17,015 nt of DNA from Podaxis mareebaensis (Eukaryota > Basidiomycota > Agaricomycetes > Agaricales > Agaricaceae), in NCBI GenBank assembly GCA_018524725.1, contig JAEUWP010000038.1, positions 1 through 17,015 of the forward strand, in the 5' to 3' direction. Under the pieces are notes generated by a model. It was not told where the DNA came from. It worked only from the letters and a program-made list of their open reading frames with translations, and ran no database searches. The translations under genes were made by a program, and so were the position numbers. Shown here in pieces: positions 8,834-17,015 of this stretch (positions are counted from its first letter, which is position 1; the number at the start of each line of letters is the position of its first letter).

Positions 8834-9098
8834 CGGTCTTTCCCCTTCATCTTCACCCTGTATCATAGCTAGCTCCCCGTTCCTACCTCTTCCCATATTT
8901 CCCCAATCTCTTCGTCTCTCTCTCCGATTCGCTAAGTTAGTTTCACTCTCTTCTCGTCTCACTTCCCTCGTGTAGTTTGCATACTCTCATATCTTCCTCC
9001 TTACTTTTCTTTTCTCTCCCTTCTCTTTAGTTTCGGTATTGGGACTGCTATCGTGCACCTGTTTGTAGTAGCTAGACTATTGCAATAAACGTCGATTT
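8834..9098 (+). other. LINE 3' UTR with polyadenylation signal
   Basis: A 265-base pyrimidine-rich non-coding stretch follows the ORF2 stop. It holds AATAAA at 9084-9089, ten bases before the poly(A) run, the spacing of a genuine cleavage site. Short minus-strand open frames across it are incidental. Confidence 0.85.
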
Positions 9099-9119
9099 AA
9101 AAAAAAAAAAAAAAAAAAA
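9099..9119 (+). repeat. Poly(A) tail of LINE (21 A)
   Basis: An unbroken run of 21 A follows cgattt and is joined directly to the right target duplication. Its unbroken state agrees with a recent insertion. Confidence 0.95.
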
Positions 9120-9134
9120 TCCAACATTGATACT
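9120..9134 (+). repeat. Target-site duplication, right copy
   Basis: Exact copy of 6812-6826 (tccaacattgatact), next to the poly(A) tail. After it, the interrupted CpG-poor sequence resumes (gaaatgttcc…). Confidence 0.93.
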
Positions 9135-9244
9135 GAAATGTTCCCCCCCTTCCCACTACTGCTCCTGATGCCCAACCTGGGATGTCCAATCCTAGGAAGG
9201 GTAACCCCAACCCTAGTTTGTGGTCAACTGTCACTTGCAGACAG
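9135..9244 (+). pseudogene. ORF1-like pseudogene, continuation after LINE
   Basis: This is the right half of the sequence split by the LINE. The frame from before the insertion enters as EMFPPFP; after the run of seven C (9143-9149) the readable frame becomes TAPDAQPGMSNPRKG and PSLWSTV, so the run probably gained or lost a base. It ends where the Gypsy LTR begins at 9245. Function and doubts are as for 5805-6826. Confidence 0.4.
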
Positions 9245-10023
9245 TGTTACAGCCTAAACTGTTTTCAGTCATAAAAACAGTATCTAGGTTATAATATAAT
9301 TGAGCTTTATGGCTAGAATAACAGACTATGAACCCACACTAGAAGAGACCTCAGTCCCTCACGAGGGTCAAACCAGTAGTATAGTCTAGGCACCTAGATC
9401 AGGAAAACTGTACCAACTAGACATATCCATACACCATTGATTCAGTATTATCACTGAAGTCAGGATTATATTACTGAGGACTATTCCTCAATAACATCCT
9501 CACAAGAATCCTTTCTCACACAAGCAACACTAGGGATTATCTCATCCAGTAGTATGCTTAGCTGCCACTATGTACCAAAAGACCTAGATCAGCTATGAAC
9601 TCAGCAGATGAAGTCTGAATCAGAAGAGAGACTACCCAACTAAGGGATTGACATGTCATCTCAGAAAAAGTGATTCATTGACCTCATGAGACACCAAAGC
9701 CATGTGACTCATTAATAGTCAGTGATTTGAATCAGCTTAGTGAGAAATGTGGAGAATGAAGATTCATAATACTATTAAGTCAGTAATGATGAACAGTATT
9801 ACACATACAGTAGATTTGGTCAGTGAGAGCTGATAAATATCATATATGCATACTTTATCAGTCCATGTGTCCAGTAGCAATGCATATGCATTCACTACCA
9901 GAACATCCTATTGGGCAGAGAACAATGTAGATTATAAATTATATGACTCTGTACTTGTACACATAATCCTTTGTTGAGTCAGAATATTGTAACATTAGAT
10001 TGTAATCACTCCTCAACCTATAA

Positions 10024-10030
10024 TATAAAA
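10024..10030 (+). promoter_or_regulatory. TATA box in Gypsy LTR
   Basis: A canonical TATAAAA within an AT-rich tataatataaaa context, about 780 bases into the LTR and 890 before gag. RNA polymerase II start would be expected about 30 bases further on, near 10055, which would mark the start of R. Confidence 0.55.
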
Positions 10031-10087
10031 TCCCCTCAATGACATGAGGTGAAGCAAGGGAATTCCTACTGAGCTTTGCTTAGAGGG

Positions 10088-10105
10088 TTGTTGAATATTC
10101 AACAA
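10088..10105 (+). repeat. 18-bp perfect palindrome in LTR
   Basis: TTGTTGAATATTCAACAA is its own reverse complement. It lies about 60 bases after the TATA box, so it would fall near the 5' end of the transcript, where two RNA copies could pair with each other. A role is speculative. Confidence 0.6.
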
Positions 10106-10714
10106 TCACTGAGTGATAGTTAAGCATTTATAGGAGTTTTCTTTGGTCAACACAACCTACTAGTGAGAGCCAGAACAAAGACCCAGTAGTTCCTCTAGAA
10201 GTTTCCATAAGATGAGAATCAGAAGTTAGCCTTAGTAGGGTTAACTAGGAGTACATCACAGCTGTGTCTGGTCAGAGCACTCATTGATACAAGTCAGTAT
10301 ATTTCTAGTAGTAGCAAGGGATTGCTCTCACTACCTTTGATTCTTTGGTACTTGTGTATCATAGTGATGCTATGTCAGAGACTTGTCAATTTAAGAACAA
10401 ACAGTCTAGTTCAGTTCTGAACTAGGAAATCACTGAGACCACCTTGCAACAGCACTCAGAAGTCCTTACATTAAGCAAAGAAAATGTCAAGCATATATAC
10501 TTCCCTCACTCCTTCACAACTCTTATCCCTACTTTTTAACATTCCTAGTGAGTGTTTCAATCTTGCATCACCTTATTATCTCTTTCATTTCTGAATCAGA
10601 GTCCCCTATGAACTTGCTAGGGTATGGCTTTTGGTAATACTATTTTATATTTTGCTTTACATTATCCCTTTTGTCTGTTATATTCTATAGTAATCCATTT
10701 GCTGTCCCATCATC

Positions 10715-10730
10715 TGGAGCCCACTACAAG
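10715..10730 (+). other. Likely Gypsy primer binding site
   Basis: tggagcccactacaag starts with TGG, the complement of the CCA end of tRNAs, and lies two bases after the putative LTR end, the usual spacing. I could not assign the tRNA. Some positions may have changed by CpG decay. Confidence 0.45.
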
Positions 10731-10912
10731 GGGGAGTTTCAGTTTTGATTGAGGTAGTAGTGTGATACTTTTTATTTTTCTTTTATTTTCATTTTATTTC
10801 TGGTCTAGTGGCCATACATCTGTACAGGGACAACCCATACTACAGAGCAAAGAGGTCTTTTACAGACTTAGTAGATGATAAGTGAGTCACTGCACTGGAA
10901 CAGGGCAGAAGA

Positions 10913-12664
10913 ATGCAAAATTCACAGAGAGCTGGTTTATCACTGATATTAGATGACCTAGAGCATCCTCTAGGTCACCCAATTAGAAGGTCATGAGCAC
11001 TATCTAGCATCCCTTTGAATACCAGTTCTACAGAAATAAAAATAGAGCTTAGTTCATTATCTGAACCAAGTATTTCACTTGATCCTACAACATCAAGTAG
11101 ACAGATGATACTGGGTCAATTTGACCCATTTGTGAGTACCAGTTCACAACTACAGTATTTGATGTGACTGTCAAGTAATAATCCAACTAGTACTACTAGT
11201 CACATAAACTCCAGCAGCAAATTGACAAAGGCACTACACATGCCTCAGCCATTCACAAATGGTGTACCCAGATGGGATAGATGTTTGTCCACCCTTAAAG
11301 ATTATATATGGTGATTAAACAGCCATTTTGAAATATCAGAGGTCAATAATGACATTGAGAAAATCAAGTGGGCTGTTCACTACTTAGAACCAGAACTATG
11401 CAAGGAATGGGTCAGTCTACTTGAATATACAGGTGCAGACTGGGACACATTCACATGTAAGATTAACAAAGATTATAGAGGCACTCTTGATGATGACCAA
11501 GGTCACATTGAGGATCTTCATAATCTATGCAGAGAGTACAGTGGTATCACACTACATGATGCAGATGATCTAATTGCTTTTAAATGGAAGTTTAATTATA
11601 TTGTAAATAAATGTCTAGCAGATCCCACAGTAGTATTTAACAGAGTGTTAGTCAAAGCATTTATCAGGATGCTCGGCCCAGACTTCTGCAATGCCTTGAA
11701 TACCAGACTTAGTATTCAAGGAACATTAAAAGTTAATCAGCAAGGCAAGAGCCATGTCAAAGACCCTTATGAAATTAGGGAAGTCATGGACAAGGCAGTT
11801 GAGTTGGTTAGTGGAAAAACTATTGCCTGTGTATTACAGTATAAGTGCAGACATGAGCAAGCAGAGATATTTTTGTGAAACTCAGTACCACATGTGAAGT
11901 GAGAGCCTATGGAGCCCACAGTCACATTAAGTACTGATGTAGAAATGGTTCAGCAGGAGGTAAACCATTTAAAAGACACTATGGAATTGAATCAACACAA
12001 GCTGCAAAGCTTGCTTGATTCATTAAAGTCTACACTCACAAGTGGCCTAGCTAAGGTCACATTGGGTAGCAATTACCATCAACAGAATCAGTCAATGGGA
12101 GTACCACTGAATAATGGTCTCTCTCCTAGTGCAAATGGCCAAGGTTGTTTCTATTGTAATGAACAAGGCCATCACTGGGTTGTCTGTCCAGTCAAAATAC
12201 AAGATGAAAAAGACAGAAAAATTAAACAAGAAGGTTCATGACTATGTTTTGCAAATGGCACTGGGATCCCATGCAAGCCCAGCTTGTCTGTAAAGCAGTG
12301 CATAGATAAGTATCTACCACAAACCATGGCCATGATGATCTATGGCCCACCTGAGTTACCTCAGGATGATGATGAACCAGACACAGGTTATCCCAGCCCA
12401 TATAGTAATAGCAGAGCTAACACACTTATTACATTACAACAACATGTGGAAGAAAAGAAGCCTGATCCACAGGCTTTAGAATTAGAGCACCTGAAAGGTT
12501 GCCTCACTAGTATAGAGGTAATGATCCAAGCCTTTGGCAGAAAAGCTAAGCAGCCTGAACAGGCACCTCTGCCATCAGAAGAAGATAACTTAGAAGACTT
12601 GTTAAGTAAACTTGGCAAGATGTATGTTCAGACTAGGGACACAACAAAGAAGTTGGGTTTCTAG
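10913..12664 (+). pseudogene. Gypsy Gag pseudogene (CCHC zinc knuckle)
   Basis: One frame runs from an ATG at 10913 to a TAG at 12662-12664, about 583 codons, broken by six in-frame stops at 10994, 11165, 11312, 11876, 11900 and 12239, all TGA. It reads MPQPFTNGVPRWD (near 11238), then the helical capsid-like part (WAVHYLEPELCKEWV, GADWDTF, RMLGPDF), and a CCHC zinc knuckle CFYCNEQGHHWVVC at about 12147-12188 that binds RNA. Past the knuckle an acidic tail (near 12284-12661) continues. The protein would form the particle that packages element RNA. The start was picked because upstream codons of the same frame are non-coding leader. All stops being TGA points to CGA-to-TGA change and an originally single Gag frame. 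Confidence 0.88.
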
Positions 12665-12672
12665 AATGTCTG

Positions 12673-13668
12673 ATGAAGAAGCTGCCTTTTGAAAAGAAGG
12701 TTACATTTCAAAAGCTGCAGGCAACAGAGGACAGTAGTGAAGATGACCTTAGCAAGGAGGAACCAATTCCTCCTCCAGTAGAAAAGATAGACAAACTAAG
12801 GGCATATACTAACCCTCAGAAGAATTACTTTCCTTACAGGAAAGTACTAGAAATGAAACCAATAGTTGAGGTACTGCCTATACTGGTTAGGTATTTCAGG
12901 GATAAGAAATCTCCTAACTACAGGCATTGCACTGAAGTAGAAGAAGGAGTTAGTATGGAAGAAATACTCATGAGATTCATGGGTAATGAAATCAAGCTAA
13001 CACAGAAAGAGTTGTTAGCTATCATGCCAAAAATCAGAGAGGTGTGCAAAGATATTATCAGTAAGAAAAGAGTTCCCACTAGTGTGGCCAACTCTTTAGA
13101 AATAGAAGAGGAACCTGAGCAGCAGGTTCCTTGAGAGCAGCAGTTTGTCACAGTAAATATGCTAGCAGTACCAGTAAAAGTCTGTGAATCAGGTATTGAC
13201 CTTATGGGTCAACTGGTCCAGACTTGGAAAATTAAAGATTCAGTTATGCAGTATCTAGAGAGTTTACCCTACAACGATAGGGAAAAGCAAGTGTTTACTG
13301 TAACTAAAGATGACCTAGTAATGGCCAAAGATATGGCTACACTACACATTATTCCAGCCTTAGTCAATGGGCTTAAAGAAGAAGAAGCCCTACTAAATAG
13401 TGGCTCACAGATAGTCTCCATGTTGTGAGATGTGGCTAGTGACTGCAAGTTAGCTTGGGATCCCAAGTTAACCATAAACATGCAGAGTGCAAATGGACAG
13501 ATAACTAGGACTTGTGGACTAGCTAAGAATGTTCCATTTACATTTGGAAATGTTACAGTACATTTACAGGTACATATGATGGAGGAAGTGCCTTACTGTG
13601 TACTACTAGGCAGACCATTTGATGTTATAACTGAGAGTCATATTGTAAACTCAGTTGAAGGTAGTTAG
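12673..13668 (+). pseudogene. Gypsy Pol N-part: linker and aspartic protease, pseudogene
   Basis: The sense shifts from frame 2 to frame 1 here. The first part (12673-13134) is lysine/glutamate-rich, with EEGVSMEEILMRFMGNEIKLT and LLAIMPKIREVCKDII, a linker seen in basidiomycete Gypsy polyproteins. Stops follow at 13132-13134 and 13426-13428. A retroviral-type aspartic protease comes next: ALLNSGSQIVSM (near 13390), where the catalytic DSG is NSG, and the flap-side block VLLGRPFDV (about 13597-13623). The protease cuts Gag and Pol into mature parts. Asp to Asn at the catalytic residue alone would inactivate it. The TAG at 13666-13668 ends the readable frame, and a shift leads back to frame 2. 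Whether the frame change before 12673 is original (a frameshift site) or decay cannot be told. Confidence 0.82.
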
Positions 13669-13741
13669 TACATTAGTATTACTGACCCCAATATGAAGAG
13701 AGGACAGCTCTCATGATGTATGCTCAGGGACAGCTACCTAA

Positions 13742-16543
13742 AGAACAAAATTTTTAGAAGACCTCAATGAATTTGAGAACAGGGCTGAAGGAGAGGTCAC
13801 ATGTATCATCTCACTCAGAAAAGATAGTCAGCCCTACATCAGTGAGATTGCCAGGATCTCTGTGAGTGAGATGAGAGAAGATGAAGTTAATTTACTTTAT
13901 CTTATTAAAAGTTTGGAAGACTCTAATCTACCAGAAAAGAAGGTCTTTCAACAGTATATTCAGTCAGAAAATATGGGACCTGCTGGACTATTGGCAGTTA
14001 TTGCAGTAACCCCAGTAGACAGTCCATGGACCCAGAATGACACTGCTTTATGCTTTGTGAAGAAGCACAAACCAGTAGTGTTAAAAGTTAAACCAGTACT
14101 TGGAGAGCTGCCAGAGAAGTTTCAGATCACTCAAGAAATTAAAGGAGATCCTCTAGCCAATCTGCTGGTACTCCCTGTACAGCCACCAGAGTTTCAGCCC
14201 AAGGGCCACTACACAAAAGATCATATGTGTAAGATGGACACAGGGCATGGATCAGAGTTTCTCACTACAGAAGAGTGGAAGCTTATGCATTGGTTAATAG
14301 CTGAACATAATGAAGCTTTTGCATGGGATGACACAGAATGCAGAAAGTTCAAGGAGGAATATTTCCCTCCTATAGAAATTCTGACAATAGCCCATACACC
14401 ATGGGTAGAAAAACATTTCAGAATACTCCCAGCTATCTATGATGAAGTATGTAAAATCATCAGATGAAAAATTGATGCAGGAGTATATGAACTATCAAAC
14501 TCCTCCTACAGGTCACAATGGTTCTGCATAGTTAAGAAAGATGGAAAAAGTCTTAGATTGGTTCATAGTCTGGAGCCACTTAATTGAGTAACAATAGTAC
14601 ATTCAGGTTTGCCTCCAGCTACAGAAGAATTGGCAATGCACTTTGCCAGTCACACATGTAATGGAGTATTAGATTTGTATGTTGGTTATGATGAGCAACA
14701 GTTAGCAGAATTGTCATGAGACTTGACCACCTTCTGGACACCCTTTGGAGCATTATGGTTGGTCACCCTACCAATGGGTTGGACTAATTCCATTCCAATC
14801 TTTCATGATGATGTAACTTACATTCTGAAAGATGAGATACCAGAATATACTATGCCTTACATAGATGACATACCTATTAGAGGTCCTATATCTCACTACA
14901 AACAACCTGACAGAAGTTATGAAGTTCTATGTGAGAACCCAGGGATTCATTGCTTTGTATGGAAGCATATGCAAACAGTCAACAGAATCTTACAGAGAAT
15001 GAAGTATGTGGGAGGAACCTTTTCAGGACCCAAGACTATGATTTGTGCTGATCATATTACAATCATTGGGTTCAATTGTTCCTACCAAGGAAGAAAACCC
15101 ACAGCAGATACCATAGGAAGGATCATCAGATGGGGACCTTGTGAAAACCCTACCAATGTGAGAGCTTTCTTAGGTACAGTGGTTCAATGCAGGAATCATA
15201 TTCCTCATTTTGTAACTATCACAGCTCCTTTGTATAATGTTTGTAGACCCAACATACCATTTGAATGGGGACCCAAACAGGAGCTCACACAATAGCAGTT
15301 AAAGGATAGGATACAAGAGTACTTTCATACTAGGAATCCTAAGTTTCCTAGCAAGCAGCCCATTGTAATGGCAGTAGACTCCTCATAGAGAGCAGTGGGG
15401 TATTATATCTATCAATGTGATGATGTAGACCCTAAGCAGATTCATTATGTGAAATTCAATTCCATATTAATGAATTCCAGACAACAGCAGTATTCACAAC
15501 CCAAGCAAGAATTGTGCAGGTTAAGAATGGCACTAGAAGAAGAAGCATATTTATTAAGAGGGTGTAGAAATTTAGTGATTGAAACTGACACTAAGTATCT
15601 GTTCAGAATGTTGAATAATCCTGGTAAACTGCCTAACATGATAATCAATTGCTGGGTAGACTATATCAGAACCAATTTCCATTTCACCCTGGTACATAAG
15701 AAAGGAAAGACTTTCAGTCCAGATAGGCTCTCATGACATCCTTGGTATCTAGGAGAACCTGTTGAGCAAAAGTTTGATGATGGCTCAGAAGATGATGGAG
15801 AAGACTTTGAGCTAGTGAAAAATGATCCTCATGACAAGGACCCCCTTGACTTAGAAGACTTCTTCAAGGAAATTGACAATAGAACCAGTTTCCTTCAGAA
15901 GTCTTTCAAAGACAATTCAGAATTTCAGATAGCCTTAAAAGAGGCTAAAGAAAATACTAAGCAAGAAATTGAGCAGTGAAGGGTACTCATGAGAGATCCC
16001 AGCTGTCCTATACTCATCAGACAATTCTTAGCTGAAGTAACATCATGAGAGGAACAAGACTTAAAGGATATAGCAGCTAGCAAAGAACTTTATGATGAGG
16101 ATAGAAGAACTCAGACTGCTAAGATGCAGGATGAACAGCTTCATAAAATTAGGGAATGGCTAGCTACTGGACCTAAAAAATTGGACCTCATGAGGATGAC
16201 TACAGAGCAGGCAAAGTTTGTCAGAGCAGCCTCACACTTCTGGCTAGATAATGACAGATGATTGTACAGAAAAACCACTGGATCCAGTTTTCCACAACTA
16301 GTAGTAGATCCAGAAAATCACATAAGCATCATGAAAGAATGTCATGATAAATTGGGACATAGAGGTGCCTATGCAACAAACAGGATGATTGCCCAAAGGT
16401 TTTGGTGGCCAGAGAAGGAAGGTGACATTGTGTGGTATGTCAAATCATGCCACCTTTGTCAGATTAAACAGAAAATGGTGCTAGAACTTCCTCCAGTAGT
16501 AACATATACACCATCTATATTCCAAGTATTACACATGGAATAT
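13742..16543 (+). pseudogene. Gypsy Pol: reverse transcriptase, RNase H, integrase zinc-binding domain
   Basis: Frame 2 carries the chain with nine in-frame stops, seven of them TGA (14465, 14585, 14717, 15734, 15977, 16046, 16259) and two TAG (15293, 15386). RT reads KIDAGVYELSNSSYRS, WFCIVKKDGKSLRLV, GVLDLYVGYDEQQL, LVTLPMGWTNS and the catalytic YIDD at 14858-14869. The connection has FLGTVVQCRNHIP. RNase H reads MAVDSS (Asp, near 15370), SQPKQEL (Glu), LVIETDTKYL (Asp) and FSPDRLS (Asp), so its four acidic residues all seem present. Past an acidic spacer (15780-15970) lies the integrase zinc-binding domain: CHDKLGH (16340-16360) and CHLC (16448-16459). Together these enzymes copy element RNA to DNA and insert it. 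The frame breaks at about 16543, with the first integrase catalytic Asp position reading Glu (HMEY). Confidence 0.9.
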
Positions 16544-16544
16544 T

Positions 16545-16840
16545 GTGCATGGGCAATGTGGGTTATCTTCCTGGATGGAAGCAAGAGTGTTAAGAAAAGA
16601 GAACACAAAGTCTATTGGTCAATGGTTATTTGAAGACATCATTTGCCAATGGGGCTCACTAGTTAAAATAGTCATAGACAATGGCTCTCCATTTAAGAAA
16701 GCTATAAGGTGGCTATCAGAAAAGTATGGTATTAAAGGTGTTACCATTTCACCTTACAATTTGCAAGTGAATGGTATTATCAAGAGATCTCATTGGGATC
16801 TTAGGCAAATGCTGTTCAAAGTGATGACATGCCCCAAATG
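16545..16840 (+). pseudogene. Gypsy integrase core, frame-shifted and truncated
   Basis: In frame 3 the integrase catalytic core continues: LSSWMEARVLRKEN, KSIGQWLFEDII, VIDNGSPFKKA (second catalytic Asp at 16677-16679) and ISPYNLQVNGIIKRSHWDLRQ. The third catalytic residue, normally Glu in NG.IER, is Lys (AAG at 16782-16784). Between HMEY of the previous segment and LSSW here, about 14 residues usual in this family are missing, so a deletion caused the shift. Integrase joins the element DNA to the genome; loss of the Glu would abolish this. The frame ends at 16840 in MTCPK, short of the normal C-terminal part, so the element is probably truncated there. Confidence 0.85.
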
Positions 16841-17015
16841 AAAATAAGGGCAAATCCAAACAATTTCAGCCATTTAGACTGTAAAAATAATATAGTAAAT
16901 TAAGCAGACCCTCTCCAGTTACTGAACAAGGAAAAGAACATACCTAAAATGGAAGTAGCTACTCCACTACAATGGAGTGAGCCCAAGGTCAACCAGAGGA
17001 GCTGGCAAGACTGGT
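16841..17015 (+). other. Unassigned tail after truncated integrase
   Basis: The family match to integrase stops just before 16840. No LTR start, polypurine tract or second domain is clear. One frame near the edge reads MEVATPLQWSEPKVNQ, which may be the beginning or middle of another decayed Gag-like protein, but the stretch is too short to tell. Confidence 0.35.

Larger units (their letters stand above)
6827..9119 (+). mobile_element. Young 5'-truncated Tad1-type LINE insertion
   Basis: This 2293-bp insertion has all the marks of target-primed reverse transcription: a 5' truncation inside the RT domain, a 3' UTR, a poly(A) tail and a perfect 15-bp target duplication. Base composition changes sharply at both borders: more than 100 CpG inside, almost none outside. 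It landed in an older, CpG-depleted ORF1-like sequence, so it is younger than that layer. Being truncated, it cannot move on its own. Confidence 0.95.
9245..10712 (+). repeat. Gypsy 5' LTR (about 1.47 kb)
   Basis: The segment begins TGTTAC and ends in CA two bases before a likely primer site. It has no coding potential, a TATA box well inside (10024-10030) and a palindrome downstream of it, as expected for the U3/R part of an LTR. Two short blocks occur twice at matching order: ccagtagtat (9373-9382, 9546-9555) and acctagatcag (9392-9402, 9582-9592). The five bases before it are gacag, which would be the target duplication if repeated after the 3' LTR. With no second LTR to compare, the right end is the weaker call, and the length is on the long side. 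Confidence 0.6.
9245..16840 (+). mobile_element. Ty3/Gypsy retrotransposon, nearly complete but dead
   Basis: In order: 5' LTR (9245-10712), primer site (10715-10730), gag (10913-12664), a protease-bearing segment (12673-13668), RT/RNase H/integrase N-part (13742-16543) and integrase core (16545-16840). RT before integrase is the Gypsy order. The end of integrase, polypurine tract and 3' LTR are missing within the window. About three CpG remain in 7.6 kb. It is inserted in the ORF1-like remnant. Confidence 0.9.

Noticed and set aside
8702..8962. 86-codon minus-strand open frame across the LINE 3' end
   Set aside because: Shadow of ORF2 and its pyrimidine-rich 3' UTR.
11113..11127. Near-palindrome gggtcaatttgaccc in the Gypsy gag region
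   Set aside because: Short, inside a coding frame, and expected by chance in a window this long.
1..17015. Search for CRISPR arrays, bacterial operons, rRNA genes or a novel defence-type system
   Set aside because: No regularly spaced repeats, no ribosome-binding-site-led gene series and no rRNA motifs; all recognisable coding belongs to eukaryotic retrotransposons.

Overview
This window is a stack of nested retrotransposon remnants, with no ordinary host gene that I can recognise. The mix of families points to a filamentous fungus, most likely a basidiomycete (Agaricomycetes). It holds Tad1-type LINEs with endonuclease, reverse transcriptase and RNase H, a Ty1/Copia element with an initiator-tRNA primer site, and a Ty3/Gypsy element with a CCHC Gag. 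The species cannot be named from sequence alone. No new biological system was found. The interest lies in how the elements are nested and how they have mutated.

Layout. 1-112: a CpG-rich tip that looks like the end of an LTR element, running off the left edge. 113-525 (-): an old 3' piece of a LINE. 526-1449: unassigned old repeat DNA whose right end (1363-1449, -) folds as a tRNA-Leu(UAA) head, so probably a SINE. 1450-2377 (-): the 5' end of a Copia element (LTR, primer binding site, broken gag). 2452-5575 (+): a second, more complete but badly broken LINE. 5805-6826 plus 9120-9244 (+): an old ORF1-like reading frame, split by a young 5'-truncated LINE (6827-9119) with poly(A) tail and 15-bp target duplication. 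9245-16840 (+): a long Gypsy element (5' LTR, primer site, gag, protease, RT/RNase H, integrase), broken by many stops. 16841-17015: unassigned.

The strongest signal is base composition. Nearly everything is stripped of CpG (about four in 113-6826 and about three in 9135-17015, counted by eye), while the young LINE has more than 100 in 2.27 kb and the first 112 bases are also CpG-rich. In the Gypsy element most in-frame stops are TGA, as expected from CGA-to-TGA change. This fits cytosine methylation and deamination, or a RIP-like process aimed at CpG. It also dates the layers: the CpG-poor elements are old, and the 6827-9119 LINE and the 1-112 tip arrived later.

The only nearly open coding stretch is the young LINE ORF2 (6827-8833), with one internal TGA. 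It lacks its 5' half and cannot encode a full LINE. All other reading frames are pseudogenes.
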